The translations under genes and the position numbers were made by a program. A stretch of DNA of 64,000 nt from Branchiostoma floridae (lineage: Eukaryota; Chordata; Leptocardii; Amphioxiformes; Branchiostomatidae), in NCBI RefSeq assembly GCF_000003815.2, contig NC_049986.1, positions 2,794,992 to 2,858,991 on the forward strand. The letters run 5' to 3'. Every line of letters starts with the position of its first letter. Within the stretch, counting starts at the first letter, position 1. Positions 10,966-22,100 of the stretch are shown here, piece by piece. Under the pieces are notes generated by a model. The model was not told the origin of the DNA and did no database searches. It saw only the letters and a list, made by a program, of their open reading frames with translations.

Positions 10966-12607
10966 CACAAAAACTCTAATTTCCAGGTGTTTCAAGGGAC
11001 TTACACACCTGTAAAATGTTCTGTGTCCTGGCTGTGTACATGACTTTCCTGGTTCAGCGTGTAAGGTCCTTGTTTTTTTCTTACATGCCTGGACTCGCGC
11101 TTGTACAGGAATTTCTAGGACCCTTACACCAGACGTGTAGGGGAAATAGGCAGACAAAAGCCTGGCGGCGCCTACTTCAAAGCAAAGCTTGGGTCGCGGG
11201 TTATTACTGTTTACGGCAACTACTACCCCTGCAACACAGCCTAGACTATGCTTGGACAATTAACAAGCAATGAGGTTTACATTTTAAACACAAAATAAGG
11301 GGGGGTGTAGGGGGTATTGAATGGTTGGTATGTCTACCCGTGACATCGTCTGACAGAACAAAGTGGAGCAAAATACAACTATGAAAAGAAACGGCATCCC
11401 CATTTTTAGAAAGGTCTACAAAATACTAAAAAAACAATCATAATTAATGAAGCTGTGATTTGCTTGGCCCGATTTTTCCAACTTATTTGGAAATCCTACG
11501 GTCGGCACGTATTGAACGCCGAAGGCAGTAACACCTGGACCAGTACTTTCGCTTGCTAACTCCATGGTTAGTGAAAGTATTGAGCCAGCGGTCACTACGG
11601 AGGATGGTACTCAGGCTAAAAATAACAAAAAATGAATATGATTACTTCCTTAATAATGAATGCAAGATTTTCAATAAATATTTTACATCTGGATTAGATA
11701 TGTTTCTTCCTTGTCATGTTTATTTCTTTGTTTAGCAAAACTGTTAACGTTTTGATATACTTATGCCCCCCTCTATCTATGTAGTTCTACAAAAACCCCT
11801 TAAAGGTTTTTTAAGACTTAGTTGTTTTCCGCAACAACTAACCATACTAGTATGAAATGAATGTACACACTTGAAAAAAGCTTTCTTCAACAGCAACTTG
11901 TTAATCACAGATTGATCATGATTACATCAACATGTGAAGAAACTTCCATAAGTAGTGCTGTTTGTCAAAAATACAGAGTAACAATAAGTGACTCAATTCT
12001 ATCTCTACATTTTCCCCTTTTTATGTTATTTACATACAAAGGTTCTGGAAAATAGAGGCCTTACTTTCTGAGGAGCATATACCCAACATATATAAAAGAT
12101 AACTAAGAGTCTTAAGTCTAATAAAGTAGATACAATGTATAAACAAAAAGTATGCAAATAAAAGCAAACAAAAACTTTAAATTATGTTTATATGCTTCTT
12201 CAGTGCCCCTTACAAGATGTGCTAACTTCTGATCATCAACATGAAGTTTAACAAGTTCACTCTGAAGGTTATAACTCAAAACATAATTCATTCAGACTTA
12301 TCAAATTTGAGACTGATCATACATGGGAAAAACACTGCAGTATTCATTATTTACAGTGGGAGGATGTGTCAGAACTTTGTCTGTCACTCTGCCAGGAAAA
12401 CCTTCTACAACATTGGAGACGTCCCGCTAAGAATGTCCCACTAATAAAGAATACATATACATGTAGCCACATCCTGATGTATTGTTTGACTACAAAGCAC
12501 TTATCATCATCAACATTGAAAAGGGTGCCTTCAGTTTGACAGCTGCTCTTTGACACATAGTAACAGTTACATGGTACCAGTTGAAATATACACTTTGGTC
12601 ATGGTAG
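10966..12607. other. Intergenic, no gene seen
   Basis: Downstream (3') side of the minus-strand Kelch gene. It contains an undetermined ~250 bp repeat-like stretch at about 10975-11170 and a short piece at about 11590-11615 resembling the right terminal repeat of the elements at 41388 and 47823 ('ggatggtactcaggcta'). TTTATT at 11719-11724 could be the Kelch gene's polyadenylation signal on the minus strand, but this is weak. Confidence 0.45.
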
Positions 12608-14305
12608 TTAATTACGAGAGTACTTCAGTATGGTGACACAAGCATGAGAAAACAGACCGTGGTTCATGCGTCCTCCAAGTTTGAGTGACTGGGTTTCTGG
12701 GTCAAGGCACATGATATCCGGACTTCCTTTTCCGTTGTCATAGCCTCCGTAAATACGAATCTCTCCCTCAAAGACTGTCATTTCACAGAACTTTCCAACT
12801 CCCTGGTTGGCTGCAATACTCCAGGCACCGCCACATTCAGTTGGCTTGAAACACAGCACTTTGGAACGTAGTCCAGCGACATAAATGTTACCATTGAGAG
12901 TTGCAGCTGTGATACATGCACCTCTAAAAGGCATGTCCTTCTGTGGGTGCCACTCGGAGTCACCTGGCTTGAAGCGATATACAGTTGATGTTTGTTTCAT
13001 CTCGGCATCATATCCACCCATCACGTATATGTTGCCATCCAACACTGCAGCGGCAAAACTGTGCCTTCCCTGTGGGAGTGAAACACCTTCCTTCCAACAA
13101 TTTCCTCTTCGGTCGTAGACCTCAACAGAAGTTAGGGCAGACATAACATCATTTTTGCCTCCAATGGCATACACTTTACCATATAAGACTGCAAGGTTGT
13201 GATCATGGCGCTCTGTTGTCATCTCCTCAAGTCTAGAAAAGTCTGCAGACCTAAGTTCTGGCTGGTACAGTAAGACCTCCTTACCAGAAGACAAAATGAT
13301 GTCACTTGTGCCCAAAGTAGCAGCAGCAAATACTGGTACACTGTCAGCGCGAAATCTAGCCACGGTAACATACCCATGGTATACTGCGATGGTTTTATTG
13401 TAAACTGTTTGATTGTTTCCTTCAGTTTCTTCTTTCTTTATCCCTCCAATGATGACTACTTCCTCACTCCAACCACTGGCACGGCGGGGAATGGTGCGGG
13501 GTGACTGGACCTCTCCTGGAAACAGCTGATGCCTACGAGTTTCCATGACAATGTCCAGGCAAGACTTCTGTACAGCCTTGTTACTCTCCACATTCTCCAT
13601 GAAATACAGCTTGTCCATGAAGGGGAACCTGACCAGTTCCATCAGCTCTTTCATGTCCTTATTCCTCCTCCTGGTGTCATGGTTGATCCATGTCATCCCT
13701 GCCGTGTAGACGACTTCTTCTGAAGCATTAAGGTAATCAGATGAGATAAGTGTGATGAGCTGTTCCTTTGTCAAAGAAATAAACTCTGGCGTTTTACTGA
13801 CTGCTGCGAACCCCTCCATGGCACACCATCTGGCTTTCTTCTCTAGTTTTGGGCAGGACAGCATGTTGCCTATGTTCAGCATCTGCAGACAGTTTTCTTC
13901 ACGAAGGTTGTCTGATAGAAAAGTCACACATGCATCACGCACAGGTTTGATCTGGAAGAAGTTGGCCCCTTCTAGCAATTTCACAGCGTTGTCTTCTGTG
14001 ATGGTGACTTTTGATGTGTACGCGTAGTCAACAAGAAGCTGCATGGCATTACCGTTGACTTCATGTATGGTTACTTTGTGCTCCTTACTCTCGCGATGTC
14101 CATTGCAAAACATAGCACGGAAGTATTCGCTGCAAGCAGCCAGAACGTTTCGGTGGCAGGGTATCTCTTTTCCAGAGACGCACAGGGTAACATCAACCAG
14201 TTGGTTGTCAGATCGCAGTTCCTGCAAGCCTTGCAAGAGGGAGCCTGCATGCGGATTGTGGCAGAAGTCAAATGATGCTTGGGATCTCTGTCGACCTGCC
14301 ATCAT
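12608..14305 (-). CDS. Kelch-like protein (BTB-BACK-Kelch), 565 aa
   Basis: Probable substrate adaptor of a Cullin-3 ubiquitin ligase. Residues ~30-130 form a BTB domain (LVDVTLCVSGKEIPCHRNVL, then SEYFRAMF), ~140-245 a BACK domain, and ~275-560 a Kelch propeller with blades visible as VYAIGGKNDV, IYVMGGYDAE, IYVAGLRS and IRIYGGYDN. The length is normal for the KLHL family. The whole coding region is one exon. An acceptor ends at 14314, 8 nt before the first ATG (two ATGs in tandem), so at least one 5' UTR exon lies upstream. I cannot assign a specific KLHL orthologue; the family is expanded in many invertebrates. Divergent from ABCF1, about 1.9 kb apart. Confidence 0.93.
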   Translation of the reverse strand: MMAGRQRSQASFDFCHNPHAGSLLQGLQELRSDNQLVDVTLCVSGKEIPCHRNVLAACSEYFRAMFCNGHRESKEHKVTIHEVNGNAMQLLVDYAYTSKVTITEDNAVKLLEGANFFQIKPVRDACVTFLSDNLREENCLQMLNIGNMLSCPKLEKKARWCAMEGFAAVSKTPEFISLTKEQLITLISSDYLNASEEVVYTAGMTWINHDTRRRNKDMKELMELVRFPFMDKLYFMENVESNKAVQKSCLDIVMETRRHQLFPGEVQSPRTIPRRASGWSEEVVIIGGIKKEETEGNNQTVYNKTIAVYHGYVTVARFRADSVPVFAAATLGTSDIILSSGKEVLLYQPELRSADFSRLEEMTTERHDHNLAVLYGKVYAIGGKNDVMSALTSVEVYDRRGNCWKEGVSLPQGRHSFAAAVLDGNIYVMGGYDAEMKQTSTVYRFKPGDSEWHPQKDMPFRGACITAATLNGNIYVAGLRSKVLCFKPTECGGAWSIAANQGVGKFCEMTVFEGEIRIYGGYDNGKGSPDIMCLDPETQSLKLGGRMNHGLFSHACVTILKYSRN

Positions 14306-14415
14306 ATCTTATCCTGCAAACAACAAGACATATTGTCAGTTATACTTCTCAACACAAGATGAGTTCACCTAGATAGAATTACAATGGTAACTTGATCGCA
14401 TTTGTCATACCTGTA

Positions 14416-14778
14416 CAGGGTTGTAGCCAGCCTGAAATCATTTTCAGTCCCCTCGATTTTGAATCCGAAAGAATGAGACGTCGAGCCGAAGGCATAACTT
14501 TCCTAAGGGGATCCGGGGGCATACTCCCCTGAAAAATTTTGAAATCTAGACCCTCTGAAACCCAATTTCCTGCATTTGAGGTGTAGATTTTGCTGGTAGA
14601 CTAAGCTGTTCATCTGCTTTGGTGAAAAATTACACAAGAAGACAGTTTTTAATATCTTTACTGACTTTACATATAGTTTTTGTCCATTACAGAGGACGGA
14701 ATGGGCAAACTTTTTTTTCAGTCCCCAGCTGCAAAATTCCTTCAAAGGATGGAAGGACGGGTGCTGGCTACAACCCTG
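14416..14778. mobile_element. hAT-like MITE, family A copy 1
   Basis: Terminal inverted repeats read 'cagggttgtagccagc' at the left and its complement at the right. A perfect 8 bp target duplication, TACCTGTA, lies at 14408-14415 and 14779-14786. CAGGG-type ends with 8 bp duplications are typical of hAT elements. Related copies are at 35358-35650 and 44284-44616. Non-autonomous; no transposase ORF. Confidence 0.88.
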
Positions 14779-14871
14779 TACCTGTACATTGAATTAACAA
14801 TACATGTATCAGGCTTGTGTGTGTCTTGTGTGCATATGTAAGTCTGAATGAGAACCGTTATGTGTTTACCA

Positions 14872-15344
14872 TAAGGTTTTCGGAAAAAAATGGTCCAATC
14901 CGGACTGCGGAAAACCCCGTCAAGTCCGGTTTGTGGGCAGATAAACTGGTCCTCTTGTAGCTACGCCCCCTGGCAGGAAATAACAGAATTGCAATTGGTA
15001 TGGTGTGTTCCTGTATATCACAGCAAAGAGCGCACTGATTGGATGTATGGGGGTCTGCATGATCACTGTTCACATCAGATCAATTGGCAACGGTTAACAT
15101 AAACATTGCACTGGTGAAAAGTTTACCATGACTGATACGCTGAACGGAGCCTACTGCCAACAACACGCAATGCAGTAAAACAGACACTTTTGAAGACTAA
15201 CGTTACTGAAGTTTTATTATGCTTTATTCATTTCCTGCCAGGGTAGCTAAACGCAGAACAGGTCGGAAAAATTTTTCCGCCCCCAAACCGGATTAGACGG
15301 GATTTTCCGCGGTCGGACCGGACCGGATTTTCCGAAAACCCTTA
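14872..15344. mobile_element. MITE with ~65 bp terminal inverted repeats
   Basis: The left end 'taaggttttcggaaaa' pairs with the right end 'ttttccgaaaaccctta', and the similarity extends about 65 bp inward through CGG-rich blocks. The middle is unrelated and non-coding. No clear target duplication could be read. It lies between the divergent Kelch and ABCF1 genes. Confidence 0.8.
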
Positions 15345-16039
15345 ACGTTAAAGGGTTTATTTTACAATCTGGACGGGGCTTTCTTGCAATTTGGCATTCC
15401 TGCAATTTGGGGTTGGGCGGAGTCTCTTCGGCCTCGCTCCGTAATTTCCAACTCCAAACAAAGACAAATTAGAAGTGCAGTTTCCACGGAAATATGGCGA
15501 CATTTGATGCGGAAACAGTACGACATGTGGTCTGTCACTCTGTGCCCAGCGCTTGAAATCTTTCTCAGTTCGGACAAACAACGTTACAACGTTAACGTTA
15601 ATATGGGTTAGTTTGCTTGGTATCATAACGATAACTATGCCTTATAACCAGTTGACTAAACCTGCGACAATTTAGACAATCCTGACTTACTTGGATCAAT
15701 ATATTAAAGCTCCTTGCTTGGATCGAGAAAAACACTGCTCTTCTCAGAATCTCCGTCTGACTGAAGAAATGCCAGATCCACGAAAGACGCGGGAAACTTC
15801 CATAAAGAAGTTCAAAGGTCATGTCAAGGAATACGACAGTATCAGAAAAGATAGTAAAATGTAAACCTCGTATACCTGCATTCATTCATCCATCCAATGA
15901 TTAATCATATGAGGCAATCATATTAAATGATTTCCTCCAAAATCTAACGTCCAAAATGTTCATAAATTTTGCTGTATGGTCTAAAAGCGCCGACTAGCAG
16001 GTCAAAATATTATTGCAGCTATTCACGAAGCCCGCCAGG
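15345..16039. other. Upstream region of ABCF1, no gene seen
   Basis: Non-coding. Overlapping short ORFs on both strands have no recognisable domain or splice structure. A 5' UTR exon of the Kelch gene could lie here but is not identifiable by sequence alone. Confidence 0.4.
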
Positions 16040-16056
16040 TGACGTCACTTCCGGAA
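16040..16056 (+). promoter_or_regulatory. CRE plus ETS-like promoter motif of ABCF1
   Basis: A perfect palindromic TGACGTCA (CRE/ATF) at 16040-16047 overlaps ACTTCCGGAA (ETS) at 16047-16056, about 135 bp upstream of the ABCF1 ATG. This tandem arrangement is common in housekeeping promoters. No TATA box is evident. Function is inferred from motif and position. Confidence 0.65.
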
Positions 16057-16189
16057 ATTGTGCAATCCCGCACAGTTTTGCCGGGCTACCGCCGATCACG
16101 TTGTTTTCCAGACGCCGCCACAATCTGGTGCAATTTGGCCCAAAATAGACCACATTTTGAACTGGTTAGAATCTCACGGGTGAAGAACA

Positions 16190-19100
16190 ATGCCGAGAAA
16201 AAAGCAGAACCTCGATATAGTTGAAGACAGGCTGAACAACGACCAAAAAGACGATGATATTTCGGAGAAGAAGAAAGGTGGGAGGGCGAAACAGAAAGGC
16301 AAGGCTAAAATGAACGAAGAGGATTCCGTTCCGGATCGCGCTGATGTAGATTCCGGAAAGGGGAAAGGGAACAAAGGCAAGAAGGGACGAGATAGACGGT
16401 CAAGTCCATCAGGTATTGCCATTTTAAACAAATTTATGTGCTTATCGAGTAAAATTATACGTGAAATTTAATCCTTACGAAAATATAATTTTGTGGACTG
16501 TTCTAGAAAAATTCATGATGATGATAATAATTATTAAGCACATCATAATTTTTTCTAGAATTTATGAATTACTGTATTTTCATATTAATACAGTTATGTT
16601 TATATAGTTATGGCTATTAAACTAATAAAATTGGGTCTTTTTAATACAAAATAAAGATGGGGAGGGGGTCAAAAGATGTTACACTGGACAATTAGAAAAT
16701 ATTCTGGTAACGTTACGTTACCTCTAATTTTGACAAAACAAGGAAGAAGGGACAAGCATCAAGAAACCGTGTCTTTGCCCAGACCTTGTACCTACATGTA
16801 TTGTAACAATTGTGAAACAATGGTCCATCCTGGGCCATCCTATTTGTGATTGGATACGGTAGGCCCCCGCTCGCTTGGTGGGATCACTCGGTTCTAACTT
16901 CTAAGCGTCACCCGAGTCAGACAGAGCGTGGACAGAGCACACTTCTCTCTCCTCGGTCCATTCAAGTCATTTTTTTTCAAATTTTAATTCTGTTTGTGAG
17001 CCCATTAGAATGATAGAATGGGACATTTTTGTTTTGTGAATTTGATTAAAAAAAGTAATGTAACTTGTTACGTGATGAATTTTGCAGACTCAGTTGCCAC
17101 CCAGGAGTCGGAGTCGTCTGGCAAGGGTGGAAAAAAGGGGAGAGGGAAGAAGGGGCGGAACCGCAGCCCCAGCCCTGGACTGGAGGAGGACCTAAACCAG
17201 CTGAGGATAGAACAGGGCATGGACCAGGGGGAGGAACAGACTGGACAGCTGAGGATAGAACAGGGGCAGGAACAGACTGGGCAGGTGAGGATAGAACAGG
17301 GCATGGACCAGGGGGAGGAACAGACTGGGCAGGTGAGGATAGAACAGGGCATGGACCAGGGGGAGGAACAGACTGGGCAGGTGAGGATAGAATAGGGCAT
17401 GGACCAGGGGGAGGAACAGACTGGACAGGTGAGGATAGAACAGGGCATGGACCAGGGGGAGGAACAGACTGGACAGGTGAGGATAGAACAGGGCATGGGC
17501 CAGGGGGAGGAACAGATTGGGCAGGTGAGGATAGAACAGAACAGGGCATGGACCAGGGGGAGAAACAGATTGGGCAGGTGAGGATAGAATAGGGTATGGA
17601 CCAGGGGGAGGAACAGACTGGACAGGTGAGAATAGAACAGGGCATGGACCAGGGGGAGGAACAGACTGGACAGGTGAGGATAGAATAGGGTATGGACCAG
17701 GGGGAGGAACAGACTGGACAGGTGAGGATAGAATAGGGTATGGACCAGGGGGAGGAACAGACTGGACAGGTGAGGATAGAACAGGGTATGGACCAGGGGG
17801 AGGAACAGACTGGACAGGTGAGGATAGAGCAGGGCATGGACCAGGGGGAGGAACAGACTGGACAGGTGAGGATAGAACAGGGCATGGAGCAGGGGGAGGA
17901 ACAGACTGGACAGGTGAGGATAGAGCAGGGCATGGACCAGGGGGAGGAACAGACTGGACAGGTGAGGATAGAACAGGGCATGGACCAGGGCCAGGGGGAG
18001 GAACAGACTGGACAGGTGAGGATAGAACAGGGCATGGACCAGGGGGAGGAACAGACTGGACAGGTGAGGATAGAACAGGGCATGGACCAGGGGGAGGAAC
18101 AGACTGGACAGGTGAGGATAGAACAGGGCATGGACCAGGGGGAGGAACAGACTGGACAGGTGATTAAGTTATATATGCATGTTGTATCATAGATAACATA
18201 GAATGATAGCTCCAATCTTCAAGCATCTGAGTGCTTTGCACATGTTCTTGTGGCATTTTCTACGTTTTTCTAATGGTCCTTATTTTTACCACTTTACCCC
18301 AAAAAAGTGGTGTGGACCATTGCAAAAGACATGCATATGTAAAATATGGAGGCCAATCCTACATCTGCTTGGAGAGGAACATAGACTACTTTTTCCATTC
18401 ATTTTGAAATGTTGCATATGAAACTTTAAAAAATGTGATAATTGGTCATGCCACTGCCTTTGCTGCCTTGTGTTTGTTGTTTTGGATTCTGTCTTAATGG
18501 AATGTTTCATTGTTTCAGCCTACAAAAAAGAAAGAGAAGAAGAACAGAGGAAAGAAAAAAGGCAGAGGGAAGGACAATGACAGTGATGATGATGATGATG
18601 ACATGCCCCTGAACAAGTTCTCCTCCCTGGGTGTCAGTGATGAAGAGGAGGAGGATGAAGATGATCAACCATCAGCAACATCAGGTAGCTTCCAAATTGT
18701 TTGCTTAAATTACATCATGATAATCATCATTATCGGTCGACATGCTTACACATGACAGGTTTACATGTATACCGCCCCTTACGAGGTAAGATACTCTTTC
18801 GCTGGCTAATTACAAGACGGGGGTGCACCAGGTCTCCCTTCCTGGTGAATGATGTAAATCGCTGTATGGCTGATGCGAGACGGAGGTTTTCCAGACCAAA
18901 TCACCAACTCCAGACCGACGGATTTTGCACCATCACACCCCGGGGCATGCCCGTACTCTTTTTCGAAAGGTGTGATGGTTTCTTTAATGTGCATGGGGTG
19001 TGTCACAGGACCTCCATTTAACGTCCTATCCGTTGGCCGATCCTAGCCGAAGCTAGGTCCAAATTTTCACCTGAGTAAAGTGAGGAAAGTCCTGTTAAGT

Positions 19101-22100
19101 GCCTTTCCCAAGGGCACAAGATCGGTGACACGGCAGGTTTCGAACCCAGGATCTCTTGGGCCTGAGCCCAAAGCGCTGCCGATTGCGCCACATGATCTTA
19201 CATCTTCTTCACCTGTGAATTGATGTTGGCATTTGTATATGTTTTCTGATATTTTTTTTGCAATCCATGGCATGAATTTGCTCATTTTGCAACTGCTTTG
19301 TACAATTTACAATATAGCTGAAATCCTTTTTTATTAAATTTTTGGAAACAACAGAAAATTGATACGCGCGCAAATGTCATCCGTAATAAAATCAACATGG
19401 CCTAAAGTAAAAAAAGAGTTTGGTTGTTGAAGGAAACAAGACAGTTTGGCATACTTTATTTAAATGTACAGTTGTGTGGTAAAGAAATCAAAGACAAAAG
19501 TTGAAAGTTGAAATCAGCTCTATGGACTTTTTTTGCAGGTTCTGCTTTCTCTGCTCTCATGGTAGAAGACTCACCAGATGAGGAAGAGGAAGGGGAAGAG
19601 GAAAAAGAAGAGGAAACTGTTAAAGAAGAACCCAAGAAGAAGGAGGAAAAGAAGGAGGATGAGTCAAAGTCTCCTGAAGAGGAGGAACCTGAGACTACAG
19701 AGACCACAGGTGTAACTTCACTTCTCTATTCCAGCTTGAAATACCGTAAATGCAGAAACTTTCGCAGTGGTTTAATATTCACGGTTTTCACGGTGACTGC
19801 TTCACCGCGAATTTAAAACCACCGCGAACATTTTCCATGGTAGTAAGAGACTACAGTGCGTGGTGCTACCGCAAACTGAAAACCACTGTGAAAAGTCTTT
19901 TTTCCCCGCTTTCCAGTATGTTGGCAAATTTACCAACATTGCATATGCAGGGCTTGAAATACGTTTTTCTGCATACCTGCAGTGGTGCAGGTAACACTGA
20001 AAATTACCTGCACCAGACAAGTTTTACCTGCACAACGTGCACTCTGAACTTACGAATTATAAATCTACTGAACATTGTTCAGGAACCATGCATTGCAATT
20101 TTTTTTTCCTACTTTATCAATGCAGCTAAAAAACAATACATACACACCTACATCATAGGATATTTATGTATAAAACTCAGTACATGAACCATGGACCAGT
20201 GCAGGTTAGGTGCAGGTAGACACCAGAAATACCTGCACAGCTTCAATTTTACCTGCACTAACCTGCATAATTATGCAGGTGGTATTTCGAGCCCTGATAT
20301 GGCAATATTAATCATTCGGTAGATTTGACTTTGGCAGGGTCAGTTGAATTTTGAGATGAATGAGACAATGTTACTTGGTGAGAAAGATTTAGTGGGTTCT
20401 GAAATCATGTGTAACTTATTGCTCATGGTCAATTTATCAGCATTTTCTCTATAGTGGCCACCTGTCTGTAGTTGCCACATTTCTTCAGTCCCTTGAGTGG
20501 CCGCTATGGACAGGTTTGACTGTAGTGTCAATCACAGAAACAAAGACACTGGCAGACAAGCCAAAAATTAGATCTTCTCTGATGCTTTCCTTTTGAATTC
20601 TAACTTTGGAACTAAAGACAAAACTCTCTTTTTTTTCCAGGAGGAGGTGACACAACACAGGGCACACAAAACAACCCTGAACCAACTGAACCAGAGGCAG
20701 AGAAAAAAGCAGGGAAAAAAGAGAAAAAAGAAAAGAAGAAGAAGAAAAAAGACAAGTTCTCTTGGTTGGACGAGGAAGGTGGAACAGATTTTCTAGACAA
20801 GGTACATTGTAGTCTTAATTTGTTTCTATTCTGTAACTTCAATTTGATGCCATGTCTACAGCATGACAAATAATAAATATTATAACCAGTGTTATGCATT
20901 GAAAGATGTAGCAATTTAGAGTAGTGTAAACTGATCCCATAGTCCCTTAAGAGATGCAAAATAAAAATATGATAATGCAAATATTTGACGGACATGCAGC
21001 CATTCTCTAATTGGTTGCTTTCCTAATTGGCAGGCTATCATTGGTTGAACTGCTAATTATGATTGACAGTCTTTAAAGTTTTGTTTGCCTCGTTGAACTC
21101 GTTTTCGATCTATCAGCCATCGCGTGAGAAAGGTGTATTGATTGTCAAAGTTGATGTACCTCCTCAGCCTTCTGAAGAAGAGAAAACAGAAGAAAAGAAA
21201 GACACCAAGAAGAAAGGAAAGACAGACAGTCCTCCACCTGAAGAAGAAGAAGAAGAAGAGGTATATGACATGTTAGGGGAGGAGGGTCACCAGGAGCCTG
21301 AAGGTACGTCTGGGAATGTTAGTCTACTTAGTCCTCTGTTGCAGTCTTCAAACGGGGCTGGTTTTTATGGGGGGTTCGTGATTTTCAATATCTCGGTTGG
21401 TTTAAGGCAGCCCAGGCTTGAAGTATTCTATACAGAATGTAACTTTTTATTGCTCAGTCGCACTACAATGAAATTTCACACAGTTTTAGTACTACTTGAG
21501 CGTAGAGGCCCCTATGCTGTGATTTGTATCCCCTATGGCTATGCTGTGATTTGGGCCTTTATGCTGTGTTTTCACTGGTGTAGGGGATTTTCTGATGTCT
21601 AAGGATACATGTAGTATCATACTGCTTTATTCTTCTGCTACTACTACTACTACTACATGTCAGGCTTTTAGCCAGGCATGCGTCAACGCGTCATCTGGAC
21701 GCACTTTTCTTAGAATAACAAGAAATTTGATGCCCCTGGACGCCCTTACACTACAGAGAAAATCGTCTGACAAGCATGAAATTCTGATTGACCAGGGATG
21801 CTACCAGGTCATCTGTGGTCACAGTCTTCTACTGTGACCTCTGGAACAGTATTTCTGCCTCTTGCGATACGTAAGAATGCACTTTTTTAACTTGAAATCA
21901 TCAAAAACTCTGCACCATGGAAGGTGGATGCCCCCAGACCCCCCTACAATAGTCACTTACCGCTACTCACCAATAGATTTGGACTCCCTATTAGTATTAT
22001 AAGATCCTAGCTAAAAGCCTGCTACATGTACTACTACTACTGCTGCTACTAAAAATTATGATTTGGTAGATTTGCAATATGTCAAGTTTGTGATGATAAC

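Noticed and set aside
17046-18215. 389-residue minus-strand ORF rich in [15 protein letters not shown] repeats
   Set aside because: It is the antisense reading of the 48 bp minisatellite; the period is a multiple of three and lacks antisense stops. No start context or splice signals; the plus strand encodes ABCF1.
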